Source of the DNA: Enterococcus asini ATCC 700915
Lineage (GTDB): Bacteria; Bacillota; Bacilli; Lactobacillales; Enterococcaceae
Assembly (NCBI RefSeq): GCF_000407365.1
Contig: NZ_ASVU01000001.1
Coordinates: 1,769,501 to 1,833,500, forward strand
Length of the DNA stretch: 64,000 nucleotides
Direction of reading: 5' to 3'
This document shows positions 61,861-64,000 of this stretch, in pieces (positions within the stretch are counted from its first letter, which is position 1; the number at the start of each line of letters is the position of its first letter). Under the pieces are notes generated by a model. It made no database searches. It was not told the DNA's origin and saw nothing but the letters and a program-made list of their open reading frames with translations. Both the position numbers and the translations under genes were made by a program.

Positions 61861-62292
61861 TTGTTTAAGAAATTTCAAGTCTTTTTAGAAACGCGAAATT
61901 TGTGGGAGGTATTCACTTATCTCTTCTTTGGTGGTTTGACCACTTTAGTCAATTTGATTGTCTTTTTTTGTGCTCGAGAAGTTTTTCATGCAGGGCTAGT
62001 CATTAGCAATTCATTGGCTTGGATTTTGTCTGTGCTTTTCGCCTTCGTCACGAATAAGCGTTGGGTTTTTCGTTCTCGCACAGAAGGGGTAGCGGCCTAT
62101 TTACAAGAATTTGGTAAGTTCGTGTTTTATCGGGCATTGTCCTACTTCTTGGATATGGGCAGTATGTTGCTTCTCGTTCAAGTTTTTCATTCAGGAGATC
62201 TCCTGGCCAAAATTGTCAGCCAAGTGCTAGTAGTAGTAGCAAACTATCTTTTTAGCAAGTGGTTGATCTTTACTGGTGGTCAAGAGGAGTAA
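61861..62292 (+). CDS. GtrA-family membrane protein (lipid-linked sugar flippase)
   Basis: This 143-residue protein has four helices and the GtrA signature: YLFFGGLTTLVNLIVFFCA at about 20-38, FAFVTNKRWVFRS at about 60-72. GtrA proteins help move undecaprenyl-phosphate sugars across the membrane. The start is TTG at 61861 with GGAGG 8 bases upstream. Its GtrB-like partner (58883) lies 2 kb away on the same strand with two opposite genes between. Confidence 0.86.
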   Translation: MFKKFQVFLETRNLWEVFTYLFFGGLTTLVNLIVFFCAREVFHAGLVISNSLAWILSVLFAFVTNKRWVFRSRTEGVAAYLQEFGKFVFYRALSYFLDMGSMLLLVQVFHSGDLLAKIVSQVLVVVANYLFSKWLIFTGGQEE

Positions 62293-62404
62293 TACAGTTT
62301 GCCACTAAAAAAGAAACATTCCCCTAGGCATATCTTTTGATGAAAGGCCGCTTCTCTGATACTGTTTACATGTAAGGAAAATAAACTATTTCGGAGGGGT
62401 TCAC

Positions 62405-63004
62405 ATGACGTTTACAGTACCAGATCTACCTTATGCTTACGATGCTTTAGAACCGTATTTTGATACAGAAACGATGCACTTGCATCATGACAAGCATCAC
62501 GCAACCTATGTTTCTAACTTAAACGCAGCCATTGAAAAACACCCAGAATTAGGGGACAAATCAGTGGAAGCATTGATTGCTGATCTTGACAGCTTACCAG
62601 AAGACATTAAGACTGCCGTACGCAACAATGGTGGTGGCCATGCGAACCACAGCTTCTTCTGGGAAATCCTCGCACCAAATGCCGGTGGAGCACCTACTGG
62701 ACCTGTGAAAGACGCAATCGACGCGGCTTTTGGGGATTTCGATACCATGAAAGCGGAGTTCAAAACAGCAGCTACTGGACGTTTTGGTTCCGGTTGGGCA
62801 TGGTTAGTTAAAGACGGTGACAAATTAGCGATCATGTCAACGGCTAATCAAGATTCACCTTTATCTGAAGGCAAAAAGCCAATTTTAGGTTTAGACGTGT
62901 GGGAACACGCGTATTACTTGAAATACAAAAATGTTCGTCCTGATTATATCGAAGCTTTCTGGAACTTGGTTAACTGGGATAAAGTTAACGAACTCTTTGC
63001 TTAA
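62405..63004 (+). CDS. sodA: Manganese superoxide dismutase
   Basis: This 199-residue enzyme removes superoxide. The metal ligands are His in [12 protein letters not shown] (about 27), His in GHANHSFFW (about 81), and Asp and His in [12 protein letters not shown]. Gln in the AWLV region and Gly in GGGHANH favour Mn. TCGGAGGGG precedes the ATG, and a palindrome TTACATGTAA (62367-62376) lies upstream. Confidence 0.97.
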   Translation: MTFTVPDLPYAYDALEPYFDTETMHLHHDKHHATYVSNLNAAIEKHPELGDKSVEALIADLDSLPEDIKTAVRNNGGGHANHSFFWEILAPNAGGAPTGPVKDAIDAAFGDFDTMKAEFKTAATGRFGSGWAWLVKDGDKLAIMSTANQDSPLSEGKKPILGLDVWEHAYYLKYKNVRPDYIEAFWNLVNWDKVNELFA

Positions 63005-63028
63005 GCCTAAAAATCGATTAAACTAAAG

Positions 63029-63058
63029 TGGTGGAAAACAATTGTTTTCCACCATTTT
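63029..63058 (+). terminator. Terminator of sodA
   Basis: TGGTGGAAAACA pairs with the mirrored TTGTTTTCCACCA, followed by T6. Confidence 0.88.
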
Positions 63059-63080
63059 TTATTTTGGGGGAGTGAAAGGG

Positions 63081-63569
63081 ATGTTAAAGCGGGTACCGGT
63101 GACAAATCAAGCTCAGGTGATGGAATTATTTCCTTTAGTAGCGGAAATCTGGCGGGAGGTATTCACTGGGATGATTGGGGCAAAACAAGTGGAGCAGATG
63201 TTACAAGAATATCAATCACCAGGGACAATTTGGGTAGAGATTCAAGCGGGAGCGCGGTATTTTACCTTGGTTCAAGAAGATGGAAAGATGGTAGGGTATA
63301 CGGCGTATTCCTTGGTGAAACCGGGAATTTTGTATATCAGCAAACTCTACTTACATGAAAAAGCGCGGGGGCAAGGTTTTATGCGGGAAATCTTTACTTG
63401 GTATGATGATTTGGCTAAAGAAAGCAATCGCCGCCAGCAACTTCGAGTAAATCAGAATAACGCCAATGCCATCGCTGTTTATCAGCATCAAAGCTTTCAA
63501 ATTGTGGGCCAAGAAGAAGTGATGATTGCCCCGGGTTTAGTGATGGCAGATTATATTTTCGAAAAATAA
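63081..63569 (+). CDS. GNAT N-acetyltransferase
   Basis: This 162-residue acetyltransferase has an acetyl-CoA loop [17 protein letters not shown] at about residues 92-108 and the motif B region [19 protein letters not shown]. The substrate is unknown. The ATG at 63081 follows AGTGAAAGGG. An in-frame start at 63042 would lie inside the sodA terminator. Confidence 0.85.
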   Translation: MLKRVPVTNQAQVMELFPLVAEIWREVFTGMIGAKQVEQMLQEYQSPGTIWVEIQAGARYFTLVQEDGKMVGYTAYSLVKPGILYISKLYLHEKARGQGFMREIFTWYDDLAKESNRRQQLRVNQNNANAIAVYQHQSFQIVGQEEVMIAPGLVMADYIFEK

Positions 63570-63598
63570 TTGTCATCGCTTCCAAGATTCGATATAAT
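63570..63598 (+). promoter_or_regulatory. Promoter of the second cold-shock gene
   Basis: TTGTCA, exactly 17 bases, then TATAAT, 49 bases before the start codon. Confidence 0.78.
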
Positions 63599-63646
63599 AA
63601 TAGCACCGGTGAAAATCGGACATTATTTTTTTGGAGGCTACACGCA

Positions 63647-63847
63647 ATGGAACACGGAAAAGTGAAATGGTTCAACAACGAAAAAGGGTTTGGTTTTATC
63701 ACTACCGATGGGGGCGACGATGTATTCGTACATTTCTCAGCAATCCAAGGTGATGGCTTCAAATCTCTTGAAGAAGGTCAAGACGTAGAATTCACAATCG
63801 TTGAAGGCGAACGGGGACCTCAAGCTGCTGAAGTGACGAAATTATAA
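63647..63847 (+). CDS. Cold-shock protein (CspA family), second copy
   Basis: This 66-residue OB-fold protein has RNP1 KGFGFI and RNP2 VFVHFSAI. It differs from the copy at 21997 mainly near the C-terminus ([18 protein letters not shown]). The leader is shorter than that of the first copy, so the two may differ in cold response. TTGGAGGC precedes the ATG. Confidence 0.95.
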   Translation: MEHGKVKWFNNEKGFGFITTDGGDDVFVHFSAIQGDGFKSLEEGQDVEFTIVEGERGPQAAEVTKL

Positions 63848-63880
63848 TCAAAAGTTGACAGGTTTCGACAAATCAGCTGG

Positions 63881-63917
63881 AGAGGGGACTTTTGAAAAGT
63901 TTCCTCTCTTTTTTTAA
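63881..63917 (+). terminator. Terminator of the second cold-shock gene
   Basis: AGAGGGGACTTTT pairs with AAAAGTTTCCTCT through two G-T pairs, then T7. Confidence 0.75.
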
Positions 63918-64000
63918 GAGTAAAAGAAGGGTTGTTCTGTTTCATTCCTATTTCAAAAGTGTTAAGATTCTGTAATAAAGACAAGTTGCAATTGCTGACG

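Noticed and set aside
62367-62376. Palindrome TTACATGTAA upstream of sodA as a PerR or Fur box
   Set aside because: It does not match the PerR, Fur or MntR consensus closely, and a 10-base palindrome is common by chance.
62506-62835. 109-codon minus-strand frame opposite sodA
   Set aside because: It is antisense to the conserved SodA coding sequence, with no ribosome site.

Overview
The window looks like the chromosome of a low-to-mid GC lactic-acid-type Firmicute, most probably an Enterococcus or close relative. The evidence is Shine-Dalgarno-rich starts (including several TTG and GTG starts), LiaFSR, SfsA, a sigma-54/LevR-type activator with a PTS operon, the dinG-ypmB-aspB-asnS gene order, and a polysaccharide locus whose order (three GT2 genes, rmlA-rmlC-rmlB-rmlD, then an ABC exporter and variable glycosyltransferases) matches the enterococcal epa locus. 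I saw no rRNA, phage, transposase, CRISPR array or replication origin. One tRNA gene is present.

Layout. 0-10 kb: housekeeping genes (yidC, acyP, an rRNA methyltransferase, an HD hydrolase, a YdcF-type membrane protein, a D,D-carboxypeptidase, sfsA, an oxidoreductase, a DEAD-box helicase), plus a 48-residue membrane-protein gene. 10-16 kb: a LevR/CelR-type sigma-54 activator, a near-perfect -24/-12 promoter with upstream repeat elements, a Lac-family PTS (EIIB, EIIA, EIIC) and a cluster of three small genes. 16-20.4 kb: an Eis-like acetyltransferase, tRNA-Arg(CCU), a TIM-barrel protein of unknown function, and a YolD/UvrX Y-family polymerase operon with an SOS box inside its promoter. 20.6-28.5 kb: a probable baeRF-type protein, a cold-shock gene, and dinG-ypmB-aspB-asnS.

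28.6-53 kb is the accessory surface-polysaccharide region. It starts with an L,D-transpeptidase carrying ChW repeats. Next come three GT2 glycosyltransferases, the dTDP-L-rhamnose genes, UDP-glucose dehydrogenase, an ABC exporter, a protein with three GT2 domains, a GtrB-like lipid-linked sugar synthase, two large GT-C-like membrane proteins (one YfhO-type), a secreted GH25 lysozyme with FG-GAP-like repeats, an LPG-synthase-like membrane protein and a GT4. The rml block has the base composition of the core genome, while the genes on both sides are visibly more A+T-rich, so the region is a mosaic. The likely product is a rhamnose-containing wall polysaccharide, exported by the ABC transporter and then modified outside the membrane.

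53-64 kb returns to core genes: mltG, greA, liaFSR, ktrA, a second GtrB-like transferase and a GtrA-like protein separated by two opposite-strand genes, sodA, an acetyltransferase and a second cold-shock gene. Functions are assigned by recognising motifs and family resemblance by eye. No database search was run.
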